A stretch of 64,000 bases of DNA. Origin: Pyronema omphalodes. Lineage: Eukaryota; Ascomycota; Pezizomycetes; Pezizales; Pyronemataceae. Numbering within the stretch: the first letter of the stretch is position 1; each line of letters starts with the position of its first letter. The stretch spans positions 806,001 through 870,000 of the forward strand of contig JAJJXM010000014.1 in the NCBI GenBank assembly GCA_024516155.1, read 5' to 3'. This document shows, one piece after another, positions 46,061 through 57,124 of the stretch. Position numbers and translations under genes: made by a program. The notes beneath the pieces are model-generated. The model was not told where the DNA came from. It worked only from the letters and a program-made list of their open reading frames with translations, and ran no database searches.

Positions 46061-46112
46061 CGGCATAACCTTACGGTTGGGAACCTTTATGAATCAATCA
46101 TTCAATCAATAC
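46061..46112 (-). repeat. Dispersed motif copy 3, flanking the inverted-repeat element
   Basis: On the minus strand this reads TTGATTGAATGATTGATT, then CATAAAGGTTCCCAACCGTAAGGTTATGCCG, and runs directly into the right end of the inverted-repeat element. It is the same arrangement as the copies at 2921 and 29301. Confidence 0.55.
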
Positions 46113-47481
46113 AGCCTAGTAAAATACCTGTCAATGGTTAGTAGATGAGTTTCATGGCCTATGACAAAGCCGCGATCCCTCAGGAGTATTCATATGCAGG
46201 AGAGCATTTCCTAAAACGGTAGAAAGCAACCGCTAAGGGTACTGGGCGCCTCGCTATATAATTTTTGGACAATCATCTTCCATTGAATGCCTTATTTGTA
46301 GGGTGGTTGATTTCCATATTAATTTTCATCGTACATCAGCATTCGCGATCCTCCTGAAACTACATTTATGGCGCCTCGGTGGCCCAATCATTGGTCTGAT
46401 ATTCAAGCTATCGGTCCAGAAAGTTTTGTATAAAATACACATCTTTTTCTCACAAGGCTTTCCTGCTTTATTTATACTGCTCTTGAAATTTGTATTGTTC
46501 ATGAGTGTTCGTTCTTCTATATAGGCCTATTTATTGCTCATGCGTCGTGGATCTGTGCTTTCTAACTATGTAGCAACGAGGCAACGTAGCTGACCAAGTA
46601 AGGCAGGTATGAGAATAATACCCAGGAAAACAGTACATTATGTAAAGTATACACTTGTAAACGGGAAAGTCAATTTGAGACACAATTTCCTTGTAGAAAA
46701 TCAAAATTGAGTTGCGAATTGACAAGAAATTGAGCACGGCGCCGACTGTATGTACGTACGTACCTCTGGGACCGTGGAACCAGCTTATGATTGGACTATG
46801 CATAAAGTCATCGCAAATGCAGCTGGACTAACAAGTTTTATGAAAATGCCACCTGGTGAGCGCAGGCGGGCACATGTTAGCTGAACTAAGGGTTCTTCGG
46901 TATCCGAATTTGCTGGCACTACAATCTGCCATCAAAAGCGCATTTGCAATTGTGCTTCTAGAGTGGAATGTCATTTCAAAATTTTTCATCAAATATGTCT
47001 GGCCTTGTTTCGGTCAGCATTGTGTGGTTGTAGGCATAAGATCGCCGATATTACTGGCAGCTCGGCTCTCAGCCAACGATGTTGCTCTTTACGCATGGAT
47101 TTTGCTATGGTAATATGCACGATTATCAGAGAGGCACGGCTCTTTTCGCAGTGTTATCTAATCTTGAGATAACTTCACAATTTAAGCTTTATAGCTGAAG
47201 TGTTACAATTGGTTGTTTAATCTGCATTACCCGCGGAGATAAGACACATAATATTCACTGATAATGTTCTACTGAATTCTTCGGGGCTCCGTCAGAATAT
47301 ATCCTCAGCTATCACCTTTGCATTCATCATCTCTGGTGGGAGAAATACTGCTAAATATCAGTTTTCTAGCGCCAGCAGGAAATTTCAGTTAACTCAATCT
47401 GCTTCATTCGGTAGGTGGGATCCTCTTTAGTTGTATACGCACAGCGAACTAACTACCATCAAGGTAATAGCTTACACCGGC
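46113..47481. other. Intergenic region, nothing recognised
   Basis: It lies upstream of the first tandem membrane-protein gene. Only short unmotivated frames are present. Confidence 0.5.
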
Positions 47482-49944
47482 ATGACTATGGCAAAAATAC
47501 GCCGCGATATATGGTTGTACTTGGCTATGGCCTCGATCATAGCCGGCATCGTAATATTCTCATCTGTCGTCATAGCGCGCGGTCATATCAACTCCACTCA
47601 TACAGCCATTGACGCCGATTTCAAAACTCTTAACATGACGGTTGGACGTATCAAATTCGAGGGCGAGCCAAAGGGCCGAGGCACTGTGGGGATTCTACTC
47701 AGTTGTACCTTGACGTTCGTCTTTTGCATCTGGACTGTCGTCCATCCGAATGTTCTCCCAAACTCGACTTGGAAGTCTCGATTAGTTTATAAAGCAGTGT
47801 TGATGGTTATTGCGGTCATTAATCCGGAGGGTGTGGTGATTAGTGCGTACGGACAGTGGCAGGACGCCCGGCTATTGAACCAAGCGATTGACAACTATTT
47901 TGAAAAATTAATAAAATCCCCAGACAGTTCGGTAAAAACTGCTAAGGAAATGGAAAAGAGAAGGTTGGAATGGCTAGGCATGGATGGAGCTTTCTTTGTG
48001 GTCATGGGTGGTTTCCTCATCGATATTTCCAATTGCGAATCCGATGAAAACGTTGGGACGCCAACCATGAAAAAACGTGGCACGGTTGAACCAAGGGAGC
48101 CATCAAGATTTACGGCAACACTCACTCCTCCAGGATTCATCAAGTATATGCACGAGGGATACTTTGATGACTTCGAACACCCACCATTTAATAGAACCCA
48201 GATCGGTGATAAAGGTAAGGCGAGTAATATCGCCAAGGTTCTCTCCGCATCCCAGGCACTCTGGCTCTTGATCCAGTCAGCTGCAAGATGGGCCATGGGT
48301 TTGAGGTTAAGGTAAGTACGCTTTTTAAACTTCTATTTGGGCAGTTGGTGCTAATTATATAATAGCTTACTGGAGATTCATATCCTTATTCAGGTTGCTT
48401 GCACGGCTCTCATCTTCTTCTTCTGGTGGTATAAGCCACTCGATGTCGATCAACCTATTCGTCTGAAACTGGTTAAAAAAGTGGGTGGGAAACCTGTTAA
48501 GGTGACCCCGATAAAGGATATCGAAAGGAACCGCACCAAAAAGGAAGCTGCTTCCATTCTCGTTTCAATGGAAAGGGTTGATATTGGTAACGAGCCACCA
48601 CCAAAGGTAATAGATATTGAAGATGCACGTCCAAAAACGACTTCTAGTGCATCCTCAAATACACCACCCGCCGCACCAAGAACACCGCCGGATACAGCAT
48701 CATCTCGGACGTCAAGCACACCACTTATGACAACAGAAACTGTAGAATCAACTACAACACCAATAACAGAACCAACAACAACGCCAACTGTGGTACGGAA
48801 TATATCATCTTCGACAGCAAGAACAACTCCAAATGCTTCTCCACAATTAATTTTGCCTTTCGCGGATATTCCGGATTGGGAATTCGTCCATCCTTTACGG
48901 CGGCCTTTCACCATTACAAGATCACAAAGTCATATGGGCATGAAAGCCCGGGCTCTTCACGACGTAGTTTTCTACATCACCGGAGGTACATTAAATGAGG
49001 ATATGACTAAAGCTCCCAAGGGAATAAAATCAAGAGTGCTAAAGAAAAAGAAATATAACGATGACTTGGGATCCGAGTCAGAGTCTGAGGACGATTATCC
49101 AGAGGGTCAAGGAAAGGAGTTAAGGATATATGAAGCATCAGCAGTTATTTCGACTCGACAATCACTGAATTCCGCTTCAGAGCCGGGGATGCAGATACCG
49201 GCAATGGAATCGCGGGGTCAGGAAATATCAAACACGACAGCGGGGTTGGAAAGCCGAGGAGAATTCTTGAACCCATTCGATGATTTGAGAGGCCGGACGA
49301 TAGAGATAGTTACCGAGATTGATGAGAGATCGCAAAACACGGTTGGGGATTCAGGCAGCGATAGAACAACACCAACAACCCCCGGCGATGAATCAGCAAC
49401 ACTTATTCCACAAGTCCTGGATGAGAAACAGAAAAAACCCAAACGGAAGCGCAGCGGTGGGAACAGACGGATGTTTTGTGAAGGCGTCTTCATCGGCATC
49501 ATCGCATTTCTTCATGGACTAGCGTGGAACGTTTACTTCCCAACCGACATCGAACGCCTAGCATGGAGATTATCCTGTATCGGCATGTTTGCGTTCCCTT
49601 TACCTGCTATTATGATAGCTTCGTTTGCATCTTATCATGACGATTTAAGCAAGCTGCTGTGGTACCTGGCTTGTGCACAATATAAGCTCTGGCAATGGGT
49701 TTGGCACGCAACATTGTGCATCTACGATATGGCAAATGTTCACCGTAGAAAGGCAACAATTCTTGGAACCAGACGTCTCACTTTATGCTGTCACATTTTG
49801 CTCATCATAACCTGTCTTCTTTTGTTGTTGGGTTATCTGATTTGCATCTTGATCATTACTTACGAGTCGTATCTAAGCATCCGTGACCCACCGGAAACAA
49901 CATTTGAGACTCCGAGGTGGTCTGATTACTGGCCCCATATATAG
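47482..49944 (+). CDS. Large multi-TM protein, tandem copy 1 (unnamed fungal family)
   Basis: Two exons (47482-48311, 48366-49944) are joined by a 54-nt phase-2 intron and give 802 residues. The function is unknown and I do not recognise a named domain. Hydrophobic segments are at about residues 10-32, 63-85, 101-123, 280-297, 646-668, 677-698 and 752-780. Strongly conserved with the copy at 51850 are GRGTVGILLSCT, FVFCIWTVVHPN, AVINPEG, ISAYGQWQDAR, WLGMDGAFFVVMGGF, DKGKASNIAKVLSASQA, LLIQSAARWA, WWYKPLDVD, HPLRR, ALHD, FYITGGT, LAWNVYFPT and the C-terminal RDPPETTFETPRWSDYWPHI. The linker between the two membrane halves is about 300 residues, rich in Pro, Thr and Ser, and much longer than in copy 2. 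A second ATG two codons downstream (47488) is also possible. Confidence 0.8.
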
Positions 49945-51849
49945 ATTTTACTTTTTTTTTTAGGGGTTTTTTTTTTTTTTTTTCATTGCTGTTTGGCTGA
50001 TGAATTATTTCATGGTTGGCCGGTGTTTTTCAGTTATAAGTGTTGTCTAGCTTGCTACACTCTCTCGCTTTGTTTTTTCTATGCATGTATTTGTAGTATT
50101 CGCCATTTTGGAATAATAGTGAGAGACATTGTGCCTTTTAATCCTCTTGACCTCTTTACCCCCCCCCCCCCCCCACCAAAAGACATTTATGACAATCTTG
50201 CGATTCGTTGGATTCGGGAGTGAGTGACAAATGGTGTTTAAAGTTGATAGATACCCGTTCAGTCCAAGCCGACTAAGGTTTGTGGTTCACGACGATGTCA
50301 TCCGGATCCACTATGTATCCTGGCTATGCCCCACTTGACCCTACATACATACTCACGCCACCTCTACAAATTTGCACCCTCCCGCCACTTCACAAATCAA
50401 TTTATGATTTCCATTGACTCTCATCCTCCGATAGGTAGCCATGAGACGAAATTCCGTTTGAGTCGAAATTCGTCGATCATGCGAAGCCATAAAACTTGCT
50501 AGATTTTGGGGAATTTAAGAATAGCGTTCACATAAATAAAGACGTATATACTGTACCATAATCAGATATTGTGGACTTGCATATAAATCTGAGGATCGGA
50601 ATTTTGGATTCTCATGTTCTGTATGGACCTGGTAGGTTCCGGTCAGCGTGTCGGTAAATATAGTTTGGTAATACTCCACAACGCATGGGATACTTTACAA
50701 GTTGCAAATCTAGAGCTGCGTCTCTGAGCGGAATTCAGCTGTGCTTCTAGGGCTGCATTCACTAGCGCATCACCGGCTATCAACCGGTGTAGGAAGAAAG
50801 AAAATACTGGATCAGACGAAGCGCTTAATTTGCTTGACCAGACGAATATATGGCGTTTTACTAATCAGTTCAAAGTTTCATGTACCGGAGCCTTCACTCT
50901 CTAAGAGAGCGACCCATCAGCAAATTTACAGAACATAACAGTAGCAGCAAATGGTAATCAAAAGCGTGCGCATCTATGGATATCGGCATGTTCCGTGAAT
51001 CCGGTGAAGTGCGCATGCAGCTTGGTTTCGATATGTACATGGTATTCTGAGCCTCACTGCATGTATGTCTGAGTTTCTGTGCAAAGACAATTGGTACAAC
51101 TTCAAAGGAATGGAGGTCTAGATTACGACTCTTGAAATGCTTTGTGGTTTATGAAGAGTTTTTATCACCGCTCTCATACGCTCGGTACCCAATCATAATT
51201 TTTCAGAATCTTGATATGGTGCCATATACCAATATTCTTCGGCCACACAATAAGATCTCTTAAATTTCCAGCCGGGCTGCCTCGCTAAGTCCTCGAATAA
51301 ATCTCCATAACGCGCTTAGTAGCGTTCTGCAGAATTACTGATCTGCTTCGAGATTAAAAATCTGAGATCCCGTCTACGAGTGAGAAAGACAGTTACGCAC
51401 ATAATCAACGATTTTGTGATTACATTAGGTTACTTCTCAGGATGTCCTTACACGTGGATTACTGTTTGTACAATTGTCTCGGTTTCACACGACTAGTTTT
51501 CTGAGAGATACCTAATTCACATATGGCATGGTCAATCGAGCCTCTCAGTCATTTGTCGGCTCTCATAGCCAGTATGCTGTTGCTATATATCTTATGGAAA
51601 TTTCAGTGCTCTCATTCTCCGATAGAACAGATTGAAATATTCAAGGAATACGATTTGGACATATCAATCTTCAGACTTCATCTATACGAGGCTGTATCGA
51701 CAAACTACTGGTGATATTTATTATCTTTCGTTGAGGAAATTGAGCAAAACCGATCGATCATAGCACAAGTAAGTCACTCACTCGACTATCACCTATATTG
51801 AGGACCCAACCTCATTCAAACAGTCTGTCCAGGTCTAGCGCAATCTCTC
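49945..51849. other. Spacer between the tandem copies
   Basis: It contains homopolymer runs (T runs at about 49951-49983, a run of 16 C at 50159-50174) and no credible gene. A short hydrophobic frame at 51523-51714 does not resemble its neighbours. Confidence 0.5.
50159..50174 (+). repeat. Homopolymer run of 16 C
   Basis: An uninterrupted C run in the spacer downstream of copy 1. Such runs are prone to sequencing and replication slippage, so the exact length is uncertain. Confidence 0.9.
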
Positions 51850-53840
51850 ATGATGGGTCGATACTCGATATACTCCGTGCTCGCCTCGATCCTGGGAGTC
51901 ATCCTCATCCTCTCGTCTTTTGCAGCAGCACAAGGTCAATCAACGGAGGAAGACGCCATTGTATTCGTCAATATTTCACGTACCGACACAACCGTCGGTC
52001 GTATAACATTCGCATCCGAGCCTCGTGGTCGAGGAACAGTTGGGATTCTTCTCAGTTGTACTTTTACGTTCGTCTTTTGTATCTGGACAGTCGTTCATCC
52101 AAATATCATTGCCGATTCAACTCTATGGTCGCGGGTATTCTACAAAGCTACAATGATGATCATCGCGGTTATCAACCCGGAGGGGTTAGTCATTAGTGCT
52201 TATGGTCAGTGGCAGGATGCTCGGAGATTGAACAAGGCGATTATAAAGTATTTCGAGAACATTCAATCTCAGGGCTCGAACCATAACTGTGCAACCATGC
52301 ATAAGAAGAGACGAGAATGGTTGGGAATGGACGGCGCATTCTTTGTCGTCATGGGAGGCTTCGTAATCGATACGTCCGAGTGCGTGTCTCGGGAGAATAT
52401 TGCATCAGAAACCATGAGAAAGTTGGTCGATGTGAGAGACAGAAGCGAGGATTCAAGGTTTACAGCGACACTTACTCCTGCTGGCTTCCTTCAATATCTG
52501 AACCAGGGATACTTTGACTTCGATAACCCGCCATTTCAGAGGACTCAAATCGCCGATAAAGGTAAAGCAAGTAACATTGCAAAGGTTTTGTCGGCATCAC
52601 AAGCTGGATGGCTGTTGATTCAGTCAGCGGCGAGATGGGCCGCCGGTCTTAGATTGAGGTAAGCCTAGAGACCACCACCTTTTGAAATCAGGTTAAATGC
52701 TGACTGCAAAATAGTTTACTAGAGATCCATATTATCATTCAAGTCTTCTGTACAGCCCTGATTTTTTACTTCTGGTGGTACAAACCGCTGGACGTGGACG
52801 AACCGATTCATATTGTCCTTAAGAAGATGGTTGGAAATACGGAAGAAATATTTAGGCCAATTCAGGAAATCGAAAACTTTTATCGTGATTCCGATGACGC
52901 CGCTCAAGCAGCGAAGGTTCTCGTAAATATGGAGAGCGTTGACATCGGCCGTGAGCATGCACCGCCACACAGTACTAATACAGGCCACGACGAAGAATCA
53001 GCGAGAGAATCACCGGTACACCTGGTAAACACCACGGCACAGCCAATACAAGACACACAGCATCAGATGGGAGGAGCACACAACTCATCTTCCGATACGC
53101 AGGTGCAATCTACGGATGGAGGACAGGTATTGAGCCCTGCACCACAGGCATCACGGATGGCGCCTGTACCCTTTAATCTCAAGAGCTGGAAGTTTATTCA
53201 CCCTCTACGACGACCTTACACCATTACACGAAAGTCAAACCCAACCGCTGTTAAAGCCAGGGCTCTCCATGACATAATTTTCTACATCACTGGCGGAACA
53301 ATAACCGACGATCCTTCGAGACCTTCGGGCCCTACTCAACGCATAGGCAGCACCCGGCGAATGTTTATCGAGGGAGCATTCATCGGAGTCATTGCGGGGC
53401 TTCACGCGCTAGCCTGGAATGTCTACTTCCCCACCGAAAAGGAACGTATAGCCTGGAGGTTCTCCTGTATTGGCATGTTCGCATTTCCTCTGATACCTAT
53501 TATTGTTGCTTCGCTTACATCATATCATGATGATTTGGCGAAGCTTCTTTGGTGGCTTCATTTAGCTGAGTATAAACGTTGGGAATGGACGGTACAACAA
53601 GTTCTATGTATTTATGACATTGCCCGTGCTCAGAGCAAGACAGAAAAGGATAAGAGACCAGTTTTAGGAGCGGCCATTTTGAACATTCATATCATACTCA
53701 TTCTCGTTGTGCTGCTCATGCTGCTAGGATACTTGATTTGTATCGTTCTCATTACTATCGAATCCTATGTGAGTATACGAGATCCGCCGAAAACTACGTT
53801 CATTACACCCAGGTGGATTGATTATTGGCCTCACATGTAA
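51850..53840 (+). CDS. Large multi-TM protein, tandem copy 2 (unnamed fungal family)
   Basis: Two exons (51850-52658, 52715-53840) give 644 residues; the 56-nt phase-2 intron splits the same Ser codon (LRLS/LLEIH) as in copy 1. The N-terminal hydrophobic segment (YSVLASILGVILILSSFAAA) may be a signal anchor. The layout matches copy 1: TM segments near residues 60-83 and 97-120, a conserved MDGAFFVVMGGF block, a KASNIAKVLSASQAGWLLIQ block, and a TM just after the intron. A variable linker of about 170 residues and a C-terminal membrane half (about 488-622) with LAWNVYFPTEKERIAWRFSC and the end RDPPKTTFITPRWIDYWPHM follow. The two copies are in direct orientation 1.9 kb apart, so a tandem duplication followed by linker divergence is the simplest reading. 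Function is unknown. Confidence 0.82.
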
Positions 53841-55370
53841 ATCTTCATTCTTCAATCTCTTGTTTCATTTGTTTGTACATACGACCTATTATCTTTTTGT
53901 ATTTATTCTAGTTATTGACCATACCTGCACACGTCTATTCATCAGAGAGTTTTAGCTGGAATACTTGCTTACTACAAGCGGGTGATACTCCATGCACTCA
54001 AAAATCCCACCTCCGCATCTGCTCTAGTGAGTAACATTGCGCGTCTCACATGAACTAAACAGGCGCTTAGGGAAAACCAGTCCTTGAAGTGACAGGTATT
54101 TCAATATCAGTGGCTCTAAGCTGATGGTTTAGGTTTTTGTATAGACGTAATGAGTTATGACAGGTAGTACATCATCCGGAAGGCTACAAACGATAGATCT
54201 TACGAGAGGATTTTGGATCAATAGAAATTCAAAAATTATTCTGTCTTGTTTTGTGATTGCTTCTTATAATCGGCCATGTCAATTCGCTTTGACTGCATAA
54301 ATCTTGAATCAAGTGCCACAGTTGACGTCTTACGGTGCGGGTTCTTCGGGCAAGCGGCGCCATATTCTAGCTAGAATACATGCAACTTTATAACAAACAA
54401 ACTAAGTCCAGAAAAAGTGGTATCGTAAATAGTTCATCTACATTATTATGATTTGCTCGAAGTACTGTTTCCGGTGATTACGTGTAAAACCTTCCTTTCA
54501 ACAAGGTCTTCACCGGTACAGATGACATTTCATAACGTTTTTACGAATCAAGTTGTCTCGTGAAAGGAGTTACGGAGGGGTTTCCAGACCGTTTAACCAG
54601 TTGAATCCGAAGATGTGAGCGGCAAAATTGATTGATTCACTGACGTATAATTTCAGAGAAGCACAGTATTAAAGATAGTCTGGTCCTCTGCAGCGCCTTT
54701 ACACTTAGCGCTTTGGTCTATTGCTCAGTGGAACATATGCGCTAGCGATAGTGGTATATAATACATTTGATTGCTGCACAGATCATTCGCTGACGGCTTT
54801 TAGAACAGGAACTGTCACAACACCCAATGCGGCTTGCAGTCAGGTTAGCAGTGAATGATTAGAACGTTCAAAGATTAAAATTCCTAATGACCACCTGTGA
54901 TTGTTTAAACAGATTGTCAAAAACCTCCGGTCCCTCACAACGCTGGTATTGCTATCAACTCCAACTGAAATCGGACCGCAGCTGATGTTTGACGTAACAT
55001 AACACAAAACACAACCCTGGAATTGAATCACATCAAAAAGTTTTGTAGCATCTGATAACTTGGTAACACCTTAATTTTATGTGGCGTTTCTAGCTGTATC
55101 ATGGGATATGTATAAACATCATCCCTATGTAGTTTCGCAAAAGATCATTCAGATCCGGTTCTATCGTACAATATACACACATGGTTCTCCTCCCGAAACC
55201 ATAACCCGCGCCTCTTTTGTCTTCCATAGTTTCTCCTGACCTGACCAACCCGTTCTATTTCGGTATTCATATCATACACCCCCTCATAGCCTAGACTTCT
55301 ATAGTTCCGTGTAGCCCTTCCATCAATCCTTCCTTTTGGTCCTTCCCGTATCCAACGTAATCCTCCTCGT
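53841..55370. other. Intergenic region, nothing recognised
   Basis: Downstream of copy 2 and of the FMC1 3' end. No supported feature. Confidence 0.5.
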
Positions 55371-55679
55371 TTACTCCTCCTTGCTGGGCTTAACTCCCTC
55401 CATATTCGGCATATTCAATCCCACTCTCCTGGCGGTGAGGCGGGTATGTTCTACCACATCTAACTCTCCGGCAAGTCCCGGGTTGTAGCGTTCCAACAAC
55501 ATAACATAAGCCCTCTGGCTCTGGAGGTAAGTCAAGAACTGTTTCGCATGGTTGCTTGGGGTCTCTGCGACGGCGGCAGAAAAGGTCTCCCGGAGACGGT
55601 TGTGGAGTGAAGTGCGCTTAGTTGTAAGCGGGGGAAGCTCGCGGAGGAGTTGGCGGTAGAGTTGGCGTGTTGCTGACAT
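55371..55679 (-). CDS. FMC1: ATP synthase assembly factor Fmc1 (LYR-type)
   Basis: Single exon, 102 residues. Fmc1 is a small mitochondrial matrix protein that supports Atp12-dependent assembly of the F1 sector of ATP synthase. The N-terminus carries the LYR-family-like motif (TRQLYRQLLRELP), followed by a predicted helical bundle with LRETFSAAV and AKQFLTYLQSQRAYVMLLER and the typical YNPGL segment, then HTRLTARRVGLNMP. The length matches fungal homologues (about 100-155 residues). The ATG at 55677-55679 is the first in frame. There is no cleavable presequence, as in other LYR proteins. A longer antisense or alternative-frame reading of the same DNA has no support. Confidence 0.85.
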   Translation of the reverse strand: MSATRQLYRQLLRELPPLTTKRTSLHNRLRETFSAAVAETPSNHAKQFLTYLQSQRAYVMLLERYNPGLAGELDVVEHTRLTARRVGLNMPNMEGVKPSKEE

Positions 55680-56441
55680 GGTGGGAGTTGTGAAGTTAAG
55701 GTGCGGTCGTGGGGCGGCGGAGGTGACGGCGCGGTGACGGGACTATGATCTGCGCGGTCATAGGGCGAGGCGACAGGGATGTGTAACTTCACTGAAGCTG
55801 GTAGAAAGATAAGATGATCAGATAAGAGTGTGAAACGACGAGTCCTGTTAACCGCCTTTGGACTAGTGTAGGCAGCCCAAGCATTCCTATGTAAATGGTC
55901 TCCCGCATGGCTTTCAGGGCGGTGCTGTTCAGAAGTTCGTTGCATGTCCGCCGTGGTCAAACTAGTTTTTTGAGGATGTTTGCATTTTCTCATTGTTTTG
56001 GTGGGGTCATGTGTACCCAAGATCATCATCTGCTTCGGAAGGTGGCAGCTGCAAGGGTCAAGTGGGTAGGGCTGTATTGCATAGGGTTCCCCTGCGGCCT
56101 CCTGGTGTTCACTACGCCACCGGACCAGGAAAAAAGTGCGCACTCCAGCCACAACAAATGACTACCCGTGCTCTCGTAATAGTCATTCTCCATGATGTCA
56201 TTATTGTTGAATAGTCATATACTGTCACAGAAATCTTGGCGAAGTTGTCAAGTGTCAGAATGACTGTTTTTTTGCGGTATTGAGAATTCCGATGTTCTTG
56301 GACGATGAAGCCTCACATGCATAGTGCTTAAACATACAACTACGCCACATGATACCCTTTCGTTTTTTGCTTTTATACTCTCAGTATGTACCTTTCTATC
56401 TGCCCTGTCCTACAGTATTTGGATATTAGCAAATATACGTC
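55680..56441. other. Divergent spacer between FMC1 and the secreted-protein gene
   Basis: It contains both promoters. The open frames that overlap it have no motif and atypical composition; no site can be named. Confidence 0.45.
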
Positions 56442-56879
56442 ATGATACTCCTACGTCCGTTGTCATTGCAGCCAACAATTTTCTATATATTCCTGCTCCT
56501 GCTCATTACTTTGACAATAACATCACTCGCAGCACCAACTTCAGACAACACAGCCATAGACAGCTATATTCGCCTGGTACCTCACATACCTGCTTATTCC
56601 AACCATACCTGCCCCACAAATTTTTTGTCCTGCAGAGTCTGGGGATTTCCAGATATCTGCTGCCCCTCGGGAAATTCTTGCTCACAAAACACTACAACCA
56701 ACGAAATTACCTGCTGCAAGGACGGTTCATTTTGTCCATCACCTATCAATCCGAAAACCATGTATATCGCTACCAGCGCTGCTAGTTCTATGAACGCCAA
56801 TGACGGAAGTGGGGGTTGGCTTTATGCGCTTGTTGCAGCGGCTTATGGAGTGGGGAATTGGAGGAGGAGAAACTGGTAG
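56442..56879 (+). CDS. Secreted cysteine-rich protein
   Basis: Single exon, 145 residues. A hydrophobic N-terminal segment (TIFYIFLLLLITLTITSLAA) acts as a signal peptide or anchor. The mature part holds eight cysteines in the order C-x6-C-x8-CC-x4-C-x9-CC-x5-C (HTCPTNFLSC, DICCPSGNSC, ITCCKDGSFCPS). Such CC-containing patterns recur in small fungal wall or secreted proteins of unknown role. A Ser/Gly/Asn segment follows and then a weak hydrophobic stretch (GGWLYALVAAAYGVG) before a basic end (NWRRRNW). This could be a poor GPI-anchor signal or a TM helix, although the basic tail is unlike a GPI signal. Potential N-glycosylation sites are present (NHT, NTT). It is a candidate surface or effector protein; no family is named with confidence. 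Confidence 0.65.
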   Translation: MILLRPLSLQPTIFYIFLLLLITLTITSLAAPTSDNTAIDSYIRLVPHIPAYSNHTCPTNFLSCRVWGFPDICCPSGNSCSQNTTTNEITCCKDGSFCPSPINPKTMYIATSAASSMNANDGSGGWLYALVAAAYGVGNWRRRNW

Positions 56880-57124
56880 ATCAACTCAGATCTACAGATG
56901 ATTTGATGATGGCGTTCGATGAGATTGTTATGTCATCTAGAATGGTTTTTGTTTATTTCTTATGTTTATTTCAATTTGCTTTATGTACAACAATCATTTC
57001 CTAGCAAGCCTCTGGAATACCAACCAGTTTTCCAACGGCATACGAGTTTGCTCTCCGGATTGTCTTTTATTTCATTATTATGTCAGCATTACTGCTTTTA
57101 TTTTTTTTAAGTGTCTTTTCTATT

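Noticed and set aside
48450..48914. 154-codon frame antisense to the first tandem membrane protein
   Set aside because: Val/Gly-rich shadow of the Thr/Pro-rich linker of the sense gene.
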